58,432 bases of DNA from an uncultured archaeon (GCA_937921735.1 CAKZTQ010000021.1:1-58432), one strand, 5' to 3'; positions 33,381-43,331 are shown, counted from the first letter of the stretch. The notes: a model not told the origin generated them from the letters alone. Numbers and translations are program-made.

Positions 33381-35498
33381 TCATAGGATCGACGAATCGA
33401 ACTTGCTCCTCAGGCGGAACTCCTCCTGTTTTCCTGCGTTCCACCGCCTGACGGGACGGTAATATCCAACCACGCGGGAGTAAACCTCGCACTCCTTACC
33501 GCACACTGGGCAGTTGAAATGCTCACCGGACATGTAACCGTGATTTTCGCAAAGCGAGAAAGTCGGCGTTAAGGTGAAGTACGGTACCCTAAAACCACCG
33601 ACGATTTTTCGGACCACGTCTGAACAGCCTCGGGGAGACGATATAAGGTCTCCCACCATAACTGGTACCTTCAAATCGGGCAACCTCTCAAATGCCCCCG
33701 AAAGGTAAACATGAAAGACCGTCCCGCCGCTGTAGAGGCACTGAAGCTCCTCCTGGTGCCGGAGCGCTTCCCTAAGGCTTAGGTCATGGTTCACTGGAAG
33801 GCAGGTCGAGTTTGTATAAAATGGTTCGCGCTCACCAGCGGTGATTATTTCCGGATATTTTCGCTTGTCTATCCTAGCCAGTCTGTAGCTCGTCCCCTCA
33901 GCGGGTGTCGCCTCGAGGTTATAGAGGTTTCCGGTCTCCTCCTGAAATTCGCGCAACTTTTCACGCATGAACTTAAGGACTTTAACCGCAAATCTACGTC
34001 CATCCTCGCCCACGATACCTCGATCGATATCCATGTTCAAAAGCGCCTCGTGCATTCCGACTAGGCCCACCGTGGAGAAGTGGTTCCTGAGCGTCCCCAA
34101 GTAGCGCTTCGTGTAGGGCAGCAACCCGTTTTGAATGTTTCTCTCCACCAACTTACGCTTGATCTCCAGTGCCTCCTTTGCTAGCTGCATGAGCCATTCC
34201 AAGCGCTCGAAGAACTCGTCTTCGTCCTTCGAAAGATGCCCCAGGCGGGGCATGTTCAACGTCACCACTCCCACGCTGCCCGTGGCATCAGACGAGCCAA
34301 AGAGCCCTCCTGTGACATTTCGACGAAGCTCCCTCAAGTCAAGCTGTAGCCGGCAGCACATGGCGCGGACGTCGCTTGGCTTCATATCGCTGTTGACGAA
34401 GTTCTGGAAATAAGGCGATCCGTACTTCGCGGTGAGTTTGAAGAGGGCAGCCGCCAGCTCCGAGTCCCAAGGAAACTCTTTTGTTATACCATAGGTCGGG
34501 ATTGGGAAGGTAAAGACGCGCCCTGCGGGATCGCCCTCCAACATGACCTCTATGAACGCCTTGTTGAGCATTTCGATTTCCTCCGAGAATTCTGAGTATG
34601 TCCTGTCCTGAGGCTTTCCTCCGACGATGGCGGGCTTATCCGCTAAATCCTCCGGGCAGGTCAGGGCAAAGGTTAAGTTCGTGAAGGGGGTCTGCCCGCC
34701 CCACCGCGAGCTGATGTTGAGGTTGAACACAAACATCTGTACGGCCTGTTTTACCTCCTCGTAGCTGAGCCCATCTGCCCGGATGAATGGAGCGAGCAAG
34801 ACGTCCATGTGATTGAAGGCCTGTGCTCCCGCCCATTCGTTTTGGAGTGAGCCTATGAAATTGACCATCTGCATGAGCGCGGTATCGAGGTGCTTGGGCG
34901 GATTGCAGTGTATTTTGCCCGGAGCATTGAAGCCCTCCGCGAGCAACATCTCAAGCGACCAGCCCGCGCAGTAGCCGCATAGCGACATTTGAAGATCGTG
35001 GATGTGTAGATCGCCGTTAACGTGGGCATCCGCAACCTCGGGCGGATATACTTTCACCAACGCATAGTTCGCCAACACGGCGTTGGAGGCGTGAAACATC
35101 AGCCCTGGGACGGTCTGCCCGTTGATGTTTGCGTTCTCGCGGACTCGCCAGTCAAGACCATTGAGGTAGGAGTCCACAAGCCCGACGACCGACAATTCCG
35201 CATCGCGCAGTTTTCTCAGCTCTTCCCTTTGCCTTCTGTATAAGATGAAAGCCTTTGCGGTTTTAGCATGACCATGATCAATCAGGACCTTTTCGATCAC
35301 ATCTTGGATGTCCTCGACGCTCGGTATCTTGTCGGCGAACCTTTGCTCGAGAATCCTCGCGACCTCGTCCGCAAGCCTTTCGGCGATCCTCCTATCTTTC
35401 CCACCCACGGCCTGTGCCGCCCTGAAAATTGCGTTGGTTATGCGGTTTTTATCGAAATCAACTAAGCTGCCATCGCGCTTTCGCACTTTCTCGATCAT
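33381..35498 (-). CDS. nrdD: anaerobic ribonucleoside-triphosphate reductase
   Basis: A 705-aa class III ribonucleotide reductase that makes deoxynucleotides without oxygen. An ATP-cone (residues 1-90, VRKRDGSLVDFDKNRI) is at the N-terminus. Radical-site cysteines are seen in the core (LCGYCAGWS, STCLPVN). Near the C-terminus a zinc site CENHGYMSGEHFNCPVCG is followed by the glycyl-radical segment VVGYYRPVRRWN with GK and an Arg close behind. No activase gene (NrdG) is next to it. Its stop codon lies three bases after the convergent tRNA-Met. Length and motifs are complete. A ribosome-site-like aaggagag lies about 20 bases before the start ATG 35498. Confidence 0.96.
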   Translation of the reverse strand: MIEKVRKRDGSLVDFDKNRITNAIFRAAQAVGGKDRRIAERLADEVARILEQRFADKIPSVEDIQDVIEKVLIDHGHAKTAKAFILYRRQREELRKLRDAELSVVGLVDSYLNGLDWRVRENANINGQTVPGLMFHASNAVLANYALVKVYPPEVADAHVNGDLHIHDLQMSLCGYCAGWSLEMLLAEGFNAPGKIHCNPPKHLDTALMQMVNFIGSLQNEWAGAQAFNHMDVLLAPFIRADGLSYEEVKQAVQMFVFNLNISSRWGGQTPFTNLTFALTCPEDLADKPAIVGGKPQDRTYSEFSEEIEMLNKAFIEVMLEGDPAGRVFTFPIPTYGITKEFPWDSELAAALFKLTAKYGSPYFQNFVNSDMKPSDVRAMCCRLQLDLRELRRNVTGGLFGSSDATGSVGVVTLNMPRLGHLSKDEDEFFERLEWLMQLAKEALEIKRKLVERNIQNGLLPYTKRYLGTLRNHFSTVGLVGMHEALLNMDIDRGIVGEDGRRFAVKVLKFMREKLREFQEETGNLYNLEATPAEGTSYRLARIDKRKYPEIITAGEREPFYTNSTCLPVNHDLSLREALRHQEELQCLYSGGTVFHVYLSGAFERLPDLKVPVMVGDLISSPRGCSDVVRKIVGGFRVPYFTLTPTFSLCENHGYMSGEHFNCPVCGKECEVYSRVVGYYRPVRRWNAGKQEEFRLRSKFDSSIL

Positions 35499-35607
35499 TT
35501 ATACCGCTCTCGGTTTACTCTCCTTGTGCTCATTTAACCCTTTTTAGGAGAGATCACCGAAAATGACTTCCACATCAGAAACTATGAGAAGATCGTCCGA
35601 GCTACGG

Positions 35608-36675
35608 TTACTTCAAGTAACCCCTCGCCCTCAGCAGCTCAGCGTTGAGCACTGCTGCCCCCGCCGCCCCGCGGATCACGTTGTGGCTACAGCACACGAA
35701 CTTAATGCCGTTGGGGAGGGCTCGATCGCCGCGGACCCTGCCCACGACCACCGCCATACCCGGCACGGAGCCGGCGTTCCTCGCGTACCTAGGCTGTGGC
35801 ATGTCCTCCTCCGGCGACACGATGACGGGTTGCCTAGGCGCCGTCGGCAGCTCCAACTCCTGCGGCAGGCCCCTGAAGTTGCTCAATACCTCTACTACCT
35901 CAGCGGGCGTAGCTTCTCGCCCCAGCTCCACGAACACCGCTATCGTGTGCCCGTCGAGCACTGGGACGCGATGGCAACTCGCGCTCACCCGAATGGGCGC
36001 GAGCTCGACGCGACCATCCCTAAGCGAGCCGAGGAGTTTGAGCGGCTCCTCCTCGCACTTGTCCTCCTCCTTGGCGATGAATGGGATGATGTTGTCCTCT
36101 ATCGCCATGGAGGGCACGCCCGCCCATCCGGCGCCCGATAAGGCCTGCATCGAGGAGATGAAGACCCGACGGATGCCGAATTCATCGTACAGGGGCTTGA
36201 GCGGCAACACGAAGGTGATGGTGGTGCAGTTGGGGTTCTTCACTATGTAGCCATCCCAGCCTCGTCTTTCCCTCTGCACGTCGATGAGCGCGAGGTGATC
36301 GGGGTTGACTTCTGGAATTATCAGAGGGATATCTGAGTCCATCCGGAAGTTGCTCGAGTTGGAGCTCACGACGAAGCCGGCCTCCGCGCAGGCCGGCTCG
36401 ACCCTTTGCGCCTCGTCGGCCGGCATGGCGGAAAACAGCAACTCCACATCCTCCACGGCCTTTGGGTCGGTGGGCCTCACCTCTATATCGGCCACCTCTC
36501 GAGGCACCTCTTCGCTGAGGTACCACTTCGCCACCTCGGCGTAGCGCTTGCCGGCGGAGCGCTCAGACGCGGTCAGCGCCGCGAGCTCGAACCAAGGGTG
36601 ATCTAACAACAATTTGACGAAGTGCTGTCCCACCGTGCCCGTGGCGCCCAACACGCCGACCGGGATCTTGGCCAT
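35608..36675 (-). CDS. asd: aspartate-semialdehyde dehydrogenase
   Basis: A 355-aa enzyme that reduces aspartyl phosphate to aspartate semialdehyde with NADPH. GATGTVGQHFVKLL is the cofactor loop; the catalytic Cys is in KNPNCTT near residue 147; SASCHRVPVLDGHT near 231-245 contains the active-site His; the archaeal/fungal subclass pattern is clear. Its product feeds lysine (the operon at 37.7-43.3 kb) and homocysteine (31-32.6 kb). It is separated from that operon only by the small zinc ORF and Lon-like gene. A TATA box (plus strand atttatacc, minus strand ggtataaat, 36709-36717) lies about 35-40 bases before the ATG at 36675. Confidence 0.96.
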   Translation of the reverse strand: MAKIPVGVLGATGTVGQHFVKLLLDHPWFELAALTASERSAGKRYAEVAKWYLSEEVPREVADIEVRPTDPKAVEDVELLFSAMPADEAQRVEPACAEAGFVVSSNSSNFRMDSDIPLIIPEVNPDHLALIDVQRERRGWDGYIVKNPNCTTITFVLPLKPLYDEFGIRRVFISSMQALSGAGWAGVPSMAIEDNIIPFIAKEEDKCEEEPLKLLGSLRDGRVELAPIRVSASCHRVPVLDGHTIAVFVELGREATPAEVVEVLSNFRGLPQELELPTAPRQPVIVSPEEDMPQPRYARNAGSVPGMAVVVGRVRGDRALPNGIKFVCCSHNVIRGAAGAAVLNAELLRARGYLK

Positions 36676-36745
36676 GGAAACCCCCGGCTACCTTCATACG
36701 TAAGTAGATTTATACCTCTCGGGACTTACTGAAGTCGGTGCCCCA

Positions 36746-36868
36746 TTGCCTAGGCGGAAGTATGGACGCATGGTGAAACCCTTACCCCAGCCACCACCCC
36801 CGGAAAAGTGCCGATTTTGCAAGCTGGGGAGGCCCTGCCCGATCCACGGGCGAAAGGATCGCGCTTGA
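36746..36868 (+). CDS. tiny CxxC...CxxH zinc-knuckle protein
   Basis: An ORF of 40 residues if it starts at TTG 36746, or 32 residues from ATG 36770. It contains CRFCKLGRPCPIH, a CxxC...CxxH zinc-binding pattern, after a Pro-rich stretch, with a basic C-terminus. The plus-strand TATA-like atttatacc at 36709-36717 puts transcription near 36738, just upstream. It ends 25 bases before the Lon-like ATG, so the two may be one operon. I do not recognise it; it is too short for confident family assignment. Confidence 0.4.
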   Translation: MPRRKYGRMVKPLPQPPPPEKCRFCKLGRPCPIHGRKDRA

Positions 36869-36893
36869 GCGAGATCTAAGGACAGTGAGCAAC

Positions 36894-37712
36894 ATGAGGA
36901 AAAAACGTGGGGCAAAAGCTCCGGTGATCGTGCTTTCGTTGGCCGTCGCGATATTGGCTTGCGCCTCCCTTTTTCTCTGGCTCAACGCGCGTCAACTCAG
37001 CCGAGAGCTCGAGCGGCGCGAGGAGGAGCTGCTCGAAATCAGCCGGGCGGTGGAGGAGGCCAGGGCGCTCATCGAGAGGCTGGCGGAGAACCTGAGGGCA
37101 AGCAAGGCAACGCTGGAGGTACTGCGTGGACGGGTGGATAAGCTCAGCGAGGAGATAGGGGAACTCGAGTCTAGGTTGGAGGCTCTCAGGCCCAAGGTCA
37201 CGGAGTACTTTGCCATCGGTATCTCGGAGGAGAACGTCGGGGAGGTCATTTCGGTGCGCGTGACGCTGATCGGGGAGGACAACTGGGTGTCGGTCGACCT
37301 CTCCTACGTCTCCTACGGTGAGGACCTCCAAAGGTCCGCGAGGGAGGCGGTGGTAGCCGTCGCCTTTCTGGAGAACAAAAGCTCGCTCGGCGTGGGGGTC
37401 GTGGTCAGGTTTGGAAGTCCAGGTAAGTCGATCAGGGTGGACGGACCTAGCGCGGGGGCAGCGATCGCGATCGCCATCTACGCCTGCCTGCACGGCAAGC
37501 AGGTGGACAACCGAGTGCTGATCACCGGAGCCATAAGGCCCAACGCTACTATAGGCTGGGTTGGCTCGGTCGAGGAGAAGGCGATCGCCGCTCGCGACTG
37601 GGGCGCCAAACTGCTGCTCGTCCCCCGAGGGCAGCACGTAGACGTGCAGGGGATCGAGATCGTCGAGGTCTCCGACCTGCGGGAGGCGCTCGCCTACGTG
37701 TTGAGGGATTGA
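36894..37712 (+). CDS. membrane-anchored Lon-like serine protease (S16) without AAA domain
   Basis: A 272-aa protein. A basic N-terminus and one membrane helix (residues 10-30, VIVLSLAVAILACASLFLWL), then a coiled coil of about 70 residues, then a Lon-type S16 protease domain. The Ser nucleophile is in DGPSAGAAIAI near 184 and the Lys is in VGSVEEKAIAA near 228, the Ser-Lys dyad. There is no ATPase domain, so it is not a true Lon; it would need no ATP or a partner. The coil suggests oligomers with the protease outside or inside the membrane depending on topology (positive-inside predicts the protease outside). ATG 36894 is used; an in-frame GTG is at 36885. Confidence 0.85.
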   Translation: MRKKRGAKAPVIVLSLAVAILACASLFLWLNARQLSRELERREEELLEISRAVEEARALIERLAENLRASKATLEVLRGRVDKLSEEIGELESRLEALRPKVTEYFAIGISEENVGEVISVRVTLIGEDNWVSVDLSYVSYGEDLQRSAREAVVAVAFLENKSSLGVGVVVRFGSPGKSIRVDGPSAGAAIAIAIYACLHGKQVDNRVLITGAIRPNATIGWVGSVEEKAIAARDWGAKLLLVPRGQHVDVQGIEIVEVSDLREALAYVLRD

Positions 37713-37717
37713 GGGGT

Positions 37718-38542
37718 TCATCGACGCAGGCCGAGCACGTCCTGCATGTCGTGCACCTCTCCAGCCCCGCACTTGACGACGTGACGTATCGCCAGCATCG
37801 CTCCCCTCGCGAAGGCCTCCCTGCTGTGGGCGCGGTGCACGAGCTCGAGGCGCTCGCCTGGGGCGGCGAAGGTCACGATGTGCTCGCCTACGATATCGCC
37901 GGCGCGGATGGAGTGGATGCAGATTTCCTCCTTGGTCCTGGGCTGCCTACCCTTCGGCCTGCCGCACCTTATGCTGTCCTTATCCAGCCCCAGCTTCTCG
38001 GCGATTATCTCCGCCGCCCTCAGCGCCGTCCCGCTTGGGGAGTCAACCTTGTGCGAGTGGTGTGCCTCCACGATCTCCACGTCGTAGCCCTTTCCCAGCA
38101 GTTCGGCGGCCACCTCCAGGAGCTTGAAGAAAACGTTCACGCCTATCGACATGTTGGGCGCCACTACCGCGGCGATGCCGGCCTCCCTTATCGTCCTTAA
38201 CATCTCCTCTCTCTGCTCCGGGGTGAAACCGGTGGTCCCCACGACGACCCTCACGCCGCTCTCGGCCGCTGCTCGAACGTTCTCGAGCGCCGCCTCTGGG
38301 TTCGTGAAGTCCACCAGCACATCCGGCCTCACCTCCGCAAGCACCTCCCTCAGCCTCTCCGCGCCCACCGTGCGCACGCCGAGTCCTTCGATGCCCGCGA
38401 GCTCACCGGCGTCCTTACCCGCAAGCGGGGTGTGGGGCGCATCCACGGCCGCGACGAGCTTCATATCAGGCTGTCCCGCGATTTCCCTAACTACTAGCTT
38501 ACCCATCCGCCCGCCCGCGCCACAGACCGCGACCCTAATCAC
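37718..38542 (-). CDS. dapB: 4-hydroxy-tetrahydrodipicolinate reductase
   Basis: A 274-aa reductase of the lysine pathway. VAVCGAGGRMGKL is the NAD(P) loop at residues 4-16; the core EAHHSHKVDSPSGTA near 158-172 holds the catalytic His and Lys; DFTNPEAALENV and VGTTGF are typical. It overlaps DapA by 8 bases and is the last gene of the lysine operon. It is convergent with the Lon-like gene (5-base gap). Confidence 0.96.
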   Translation of the reverse strand: MIRVAVCGAGGRMGKLVVREIAGQPDMKLVAAVDAPHTPLAGKDAGELAGIEGLGVRTVGAERLREVLAEVRPDVLVDFTNPEAALENVRAAAESGVRVVVGTTGFTPEQREEMLRTIREAGIAAVVAPNMSIGVNVFFKLLEVAAELLGKGYDVEIVEAHHSHKVDSPSGTALRAAEIIAEKLGLDKDSIRCGRPKGRQPRTKEEICIHSIRAGDIVGEHIVTFAAPGERLELVHRAHSREAFARGAMLAIRHVVKCGAGEVHDMQDVLGLRR

Positions 38543-39428
38543 CCTTCATCAACCCCATGTCCATCAATACCCTGCGCAGCTTCTCCCTGTTCTCAGGCTG
38601 GAGCTCCACCAGCGGGAGCCTGGGCTTGCCGGCTGGCATGCCCATCATCTCCATCGCCGCCTTCACGGGCGAGGGGTTGGTCTCGATGAACAGCGCCTTG
38701 AACAAGGGCATCAGCTCGTAGTGGATTCGCCTGGCCTCCTCCAGCCTGCCCTCGAAGAAGGCGTCCACCAACCTCGCGACCCTCTCCGGCACCAGGTTGG
38801 ACGCCACAGAGATCACGCCCACCCCCCCGAGCGCCAGGATGGGGAAGGTCAGCGAGTCTTCGCCTGCGGTCACGAAGAACTCCCTGTCGTGGGTCAGCTG
38901 AATGATCCTCATCACCTGATCCAAGTTGCCGCTAGCCTCCTTCACGCCGACCACGTTTTTTAGCTCCGCTAGCTTGGCCATGGTCTCTGGCTCGATGTTG
39001 ACGCCGGTGCGGGATGGGATGTTGTACAGCACTTGCGGAATGTCCACCGTTTCCGCGATCTTCTTGAAGTGCTCGTAGAGGCCTCGCTGGGTGGGCTTGT
39101 TGTAGTAGGGCGCCACCAGCAGCGCTCCATCCGCGCCTATCTCCTTGGCGTGCTCGGTCAGCATTATCGCCTCCCAAGTGCTGTTGCTTCCCGTGCCCGC
39201 GAGGACGGGAACCCTACCCTTGGCGGCGTCCACGGTGATCTCTATCACCCTCTTGTGTTCCTCGTACGAGAGCGTCGCGCACTCGCCCGTCGTGCCAACT
39301 GGCACCAAGCCGTGGATGCCCTTCCTTATTTGAAACTCGACGTTCGCGCGCAGCCCCTCCTCATCAACCTCGCCCCTCGCGTCGAAGGGCGTAACCATGG
39401 CCGTGTAGGCCCCTCTAAACACCCTCAA
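38535..39428 (-). CDS. dapA: 4-hydroxy-tetrahydrodipicolinate synthase
   Basis: A 297-aa TIM-barrel aldolase that condenses pyruvate with aspartate semialdehyde. PVGTTGECATLSYEEH near 42-57 holds the Thr pair; YNIPSRTGV near 136 the Tyr; and the Schiff-base Lys is in VGVKEASGN near 163. The subfamily includes other pyruvate aldolases, but the neighbours LysC, LysA and DapB support the lysine role. Four-base overlap with LysC. Confidence 0.95.
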   Translation of the reverse strand: MRVFRGAYTAMVTPFDARGEVDEEGLRANVEFQIRKGIHGLVPVGTTGECATLSYEEHKRVIEITVDAAKGRVPVLAGTGSNSTWEAIMLTEHAKEIGADGALLVAPYYNKPTQRGLYEHFKKIAETVDIPQVLYNIPSRTGVNIEPETMAKLAELKNVVGVKEASGNLDQVMRIIQLTHDREFFVTAGEDSLTFPILALGGVGVISVASNLVPERVARLVDAFFEGRLEEARRIHYELMPLFKALFIETNPSPVKAAMEMMGMPAGKPRLPLVELQPENREKLRRVLMDMGLMKGD

Positions 39429-40663
39429 CTACCCACCTCCTTCATGGCTTGCTCCAAGAGCTCGACCGCCCGCTCCCTATCGGCCCAATTCACGAAGAAG
39501 GTGATCGAGGCCCTGCTCGAGAAGATCTCGATGATGTTTATGCCTTCCTTGGCCAGCGGCTCCGTCAGCTTGGCGATGACCCCCGGGGTCTCGATGAACT
39601 TCTCGCTCTCCGCGATGATCATGGCGATGTCCTCCTCGCTCGTCACCGACTTCATCACCTTGTTCCTCACCACGACTCGATGCAGGAGCTCGATCGCGCG
39701 TTTGGCCTCGCGCTTGTTGACGTAGAGCGAGAAGGACCTGGGACCTATCGAGACGCCGAAGATGTTTATTTTTTCCCTGCTGAGCGGCTCCACCGCCCTC
39801 TTCAGCACACCCGGCGTCGATTGCATCTCCTCCCCTACCACCGTCAGCATCGCTAACGGCTTCTCGTACAGGCTCACCCCCATGCTACCACCCCTTGGCC
39901 CAGTTATCACCGTGCCGCGCGCCGAGAGGTCGCCGTGGCGGAAGTGTATCACCTTAGCATTTATCTTTGGGTCCTTATAATCCAGCGCACGCGGGTGAAG
40001 GACTTTGGCGCCATACCTCGCCAAGTCCCGCATTTCCTCCACGGAGATGCTCTCCAACAACCTCGGATCCTTGACCGTGTTCGGGTCGCCGCTCATCACC
40101 CCCTCCACGTCCTTGACCAAGATCACCTCGTCCGCGTCGAGGCAGGCGCCGATGAGGAATGCCGTGATATCGCTCCCTCCCCTGCCCAAAGTTGTGATGC
40201 GACCCTCGGCGTCCTTGCCCAAGAAACCGCAGATCACCGGGATCGCTCCCTCCTCTAGCAGGGGTAGGATGAACCTCCGCACCCTCCGCCGGGTTTCGGG
40301 CAAATCCACCCTCGCGTTGCCGAACGAGCTATCCGTGACCACCGGCCATTCCTCACGGGCGGGGTCTATGCAGCGCGCATCCGCGCCAAAGCTGCGAAGG
40401 GCGGAGGCGAATATTCTGGCGCTCGTTCGCTCGCCCATTGCCAAGATGTCGTCCAACTCCGCGGGGCTGATCCTATCGCCAGTGCTCGACCTGGCCGCCT
40501 CGAGCAACTCATCGGTGGCGTGGCCCATCGCCGACACTACCACCGCCACCTGTGCTCCCCTCTCGACCTCGCGCGCGACGGACCTCGCGGCCAAGCGTAC
40601 CCTCTCGCCGTCGCCCACGCTCATCCCGCCGAACTTCACTACGATCCGCCTCACGTCAACCAC
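39425..40663 (-). CDS. lysC: aspartate kinase
   Basis: A 412-aa kinase that phosphorylates aspartate, first step of the aspartate family. KFGGMSVGDGERV at the N-terminus (the usual KFGGTSV with Thr changed to Met), TTLGRGGSDITAFLIG near 155-172, and two C-terminal ACT domains (residues about 268-335 and 345-410) that usually bind lysine or threonine as feedback inhibitors. It serves lysine, homocysteine and presumably threonine. The Met change at the ATP-side loop is unusual and worth noting. Overlaps LysA by 13 bases. Confidence 0.94.
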   Translation of the reverse strand: MVDVRRIVVKFGGMSVGDGERVRLAARSVAREVERGAQVAVVVSAMGHATDELLEAARSSTGDRISPAELDDILAMGERTSARIFASALRSFGADARCIDPAREEWPVVTDSSFGNARVDLPETRRRVRRFILPLLEEGAIPVICGFLGKDAEGRITTLGRGGSDITAFLIGACLDADEVILVKDVEGVMSGDPNTVKDPRLLESISVEEMRDLARYGAKVLHPRALDYKDPKINAKVIHFRHGDLSARGTVITGPRGGSMGVSLYEKPLAMLTVVGEEMQSTPGVLKRAVEPLSREKINIFGVSIGPRSFSLYVNKREAKRAIELLHRVVVRNKVMKSVTSEEDIAMIIAESEKFIETPGVIAKLTEPLAKEGINIIEIFSSRASITFFVNWADRERAVELLEQAMKEVGS

Positions 40664-41964
40664 CCAGGTATGCGATCCAAGCGGGTGAGGTCCTCGCAGG
40701 TCTCGCGCAGCCTCACCACCTCCGCCCTGCCAGAATTCACCAGCACCATCGCGGGGCGAGGTTGGGCCGTGTGCTGGTTGGACATCGCCAGCCCATAAGC
40801 CCCCACGTCGAAGATCGCGAGCAGGTCACCGGGCTCCACTCGCGGCAGCCTTCGCTCCTTGCCCAGGAAATCGCCGGACTCGCACAGGGGACCTGCGACG
40901 TTCACCACCTGCTCGGGCTCGGCGGTCATCTTGTTCGCGACCTCGATGTGATGGTAGGCCCCATAGAGCGCTGGCCTTATCAGCGCGTTCATGCCCGCAT
41001 CGACCGCCACCCAGCCGGGCATCCCTTGCCTCTCCTTACAGTAGCCGACCCTGGCGAGGAGCACGCCGGCATCGCCTACGATGTAGCGCCCCGGCTCGAA
41101 GGCGAGCGTGGGGGGCACCAGCCCGTGCTCGTCCACCTCCCGCTCGATTATCGGCACCACTCTGGAGGCCAGCTGCTCGGGATGCAATTCCACATCGCCT
41201 GGCTTGTAGGGGATGCCGAGGCCGCCGCCCATATCGAGGAAACGGATGTCCACGTCGAGCTCAGCCTTCAGCTGGGCGACGAGCGCCATTAGCCTCTCCG
41301 CCTCCTCCTCGAACGGCGCGGGGTCCAAGATCTGGGAGCCGATGTGGCAGTGGATGCCCACCACCTCCACGGTTTCCATCCCGGAGGCCATGCGGTACGC
41401 CTCAAGGGCTTGGCCGCTGGCGACGTCGAGGCCGAACTTGCTCTCCCTCAAGCCAGTGGCGATGTAGGGATGGGTGGGCGCGCTGATATCTGGGTTCACC
41501 CTAAAGCCGATGCGCGCGCGGCGTCCGAGCCTAGACGCGATGCGGTCGACGGTGTGGAGCTCCTGGAGGCTGTCGACGTTTACCAACACGTCCTCCGCTA
41601 TCGCCAGCTCCAGCTCGGCTGACGACTTGTTGTTGCCGTTGAAGACCGTCCGCTCGCCGGGCACGCCCACGCGGCGGGCTATGTTGAGCTCGCAGAGAGA
41701 GCTGACCTCCGCGCCGGCGCCCTCGCTCTGCAATATCTTGCAGATCGCGAGGTTGGAGTTCGCCTTGTAGGCGTAGCAGACCATGACGTCCCGCCAACGC
41801 CGAGCGAAGGCGCGGTAAAAGCGCCTGTAGTTCTCGCGGACCCGCTGCTCGTCGACGACGTAAAGTGGCGTGCCGAAGCGCTCCGCCAGCTCGACGGAGT
41901 CGCAGCCCCCGATTATCAGGTGTCCCTGCTCGTCGACCTCGAAATGGGATTTCAACATCAGCAT
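40651..41964 (-). CDS. lysA: diaminopimelate decarboxylase
   Basis: A 437-aa PLP enzyme, last step of lysine synthesis. The PLP Lys is in CYAYKANSN near residue 48; GIHCHIGSQ near 198, [10 protein letters not shown] near 239, [11 protein letters not shown] near 288, [11 protein letters not shown] near 361 are family motifs. The start may be ATG 41964 or the in-frame ATG six bases later. It overlaps the aminotransferase-type gene by 7 bases. With DapA, DapB and LysC this shows a diaminopimelate route rather than the LysW route seen in many archaea. Confidence 0.96.
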   Translation of the reverse strand: MLMLKSHFEVDEQGHLIIGGCDSVELAERFGTPLYVVDEQRVRENYRRFYRAFARRWRDVMVCYAYKANSNLAICKILQSEGAGAEVSSLCELNIARRVGVPGERTVFNGNNKSSAELELAIAEDVLVNVDSLQELHTVDRIASRLGRRARIGFRVNPDISAPTHPYIATGLRESKFGLDVASGQALEAYRMASGMETVEVVGIHCHIGSQILDPAPFEEEAERLMALVAQLKAELDVDIRFLDMGGGLGIPYKPGDVELHPEQLASRVVPIIEREVDEHGLVPPTLAFEPGRYIVGDAGVLLARVGYCKERQGMPGWVAVDAGMNALIRPALYGAYHHIEVANKMTAEPEQVVNVAGPLCESGDFLGKERRLPRVEPGDLLAIFDVGAYGLAMSNQHTAQPRPAMVLVNSGRAEVVRLRETCEDLTRLDRIPGWLT

Positions 41965-43331
41965 GCCCTCTCCACCTCCTCGAGCGCCCGCCCGAACAGG
42001 TCTAGCCCCAGCTCCAGCTCCTTCCTGCTTATGATCAGGGGAGGGGCTATGCGGATGGTCGAGCGCCCCCCGCGGAAGACTATCACCCCCCTGTTCAAGG
42101 CCTTGCGCACCACGGCGTCGCGCTCCTCCACCGCTGGCTGCTTACGCTCGCGATCCTTCACGAGCTCCACCGCCAGCAGCAGGCCCTTGCCCCTGACCTC
42201 GCCCACGAGCTTGCTTTTTTCAGCCATCTCCTGCAGCCTCGCCAGCGCCAGCCTGCCAAGCTTCTCCGCCCGCTCGACCAATTTTTGCCGCTTCAGGACC
42301 TTCAGGCCCGCGAGGGCCGCGGCGCAGGCGAGGAGGTTGCCGCCGAAGGTGCTGGCGTGGGCGCCAGGCGACCAATCCATGACGTCGGCGCGCGCTACGG
42401 TGGCGCCCATGGGCACCATTCCCCCCGCTAGGGCTTTAGCCAGGCAGATGATGTCCGGCGCCACGCGCCAGTGCTCCATCGCGAACATCTTGCCCGTCCT
42501 GCCCAGGCCCGTCTGGATCTCGTCCGCTATCAGCAGCCAGCCGTGCTCCTCGCACAGCTCCTTGAGCATGGGGTAGAACTCGGGCGGGGGGATGATGTAG
42601 CCCGCGTTGCCCTGGATGGGCTCGGTTATCACCGCCGCCACCTCCTCGGGGGGCGTGGTGGTGGCTAGCGAGCTTCGGAGGTACTCGAAGCACAGGAAGT
42701 CGCAGCCGGGGTAGCTCTGCCCGAACTGGCAGCGGTAGCAGTAGGGGAAAGGCGCAAAGCTCACGCCCGGCACCAAGGGCTCGAAGAACCTCCGGTGCGT
42801 CGCGCTGCTCGACGACAAGCTCATCGCGCCGAAGGTTCGGCCGTGAAAGGCGCCCGCGAACGCGATCATGCGTGGGCGGCGGGTGTGCCAGCGAGCGCAC
42901 TTGAACGCCGCCTCCACCGCCTCGGTGCCGCTGTTGGCGAAGAACACGCGCTTCTCGAAGCTGCCCGGCGCGAGCGAAACCAGCTCCTCCGCGAGCTCCA
43001 CCTGAAGCTCATAGTAGAAGTCGGTGCCCGCGAAGTGCGTCAGCCTGGCGGCCTGCCTCTGCACCGCTCGAACCAGCGCGGGGTGGGAATAACCGTAGTT
43101 GAGCACGAACATGCCGGACGAGAGATCGAGGAAGACATTGCCGTCGACGTCGCGCACGTAAACGCCCCAGCCCTCCTCCCCCACCAGCGGGTCGGCTCGC
43201 GTGTAGGAAGGCGAGATCACGCGCTCGTCGCGCTCGATGATCCTCCTCGCTCTTGGGCCTGGGATCTGTTTGATCACGCGCGGCCCACCCCTGACCCAAC
43301 TCGGCCTGGACAAGGAGATCACCGACGGCAT
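41958..43331 (-). CDS. class III PLP aminotransferase or amino-acid racemase, first gene of the lysine operon
   Basis: A fold-type I PLP protein of 457 aa. [19 protein letters not shown] near 110-130, [12 protein letters not shown] near 255-267 (Asp contacting PLP) and [13 protein letters not shown] near 282 (Lys) are visible. It resembles archaeal GABA/ornithine aminotransferases and the related broad-range racemases ([14 protein letters not shown]). ATG 43331 is preferred over 43403 because ttattaaat (minus strand, near 43350) lies about 25 bases upstream. The operon lacks DapL, DapD/C/E and DapF, so this protein may supply the amino-transfer or the stereo-inversion step between tetrahydrodipicolinate and meso-diaminopimelate. 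A GABA or lysine-degrading role cannot be excluded. Confidence 0.85.
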   Translation of the reverse strand: MPSVISLSRPSWVRGGPRVIKQIPGPRARRIIERDERVISPSYTRADPLVGEEGWGVYVRDVDGNVFLDLSSGMFVLNYGYSHPALVRAVQRQAARLTHFAGTDFYYELQVELAEELVSLAPGSFEKRVFFANSGTEAVEAAFKCARWHTRRPRMIAFAGAFHGRTFGAMSLSSSSATHRRFFEPLVPGVSFAPFPYCYRCQFGQSYPGCDFLCFEYLRSSLATTTPPEEVAAVITEPIQGNAGYIIPPPEFYPMLKELCEEHGWLLIADEIQTGLGRTGKMFAMEHWRVAPDIICLAKALAGGMVPMGATVARADVMDWSPGAHASTFGGNLLACAAALAGLKVLKRQKLVERAEKLGRLALARLQEMAEKSKLVGEVRGKGLLLAVELVKDRERKQPAVEERDAVVRKALNRGVIVFRGGRSTIRIAPPLIISRKELELGLDLFGRALEEVERAC

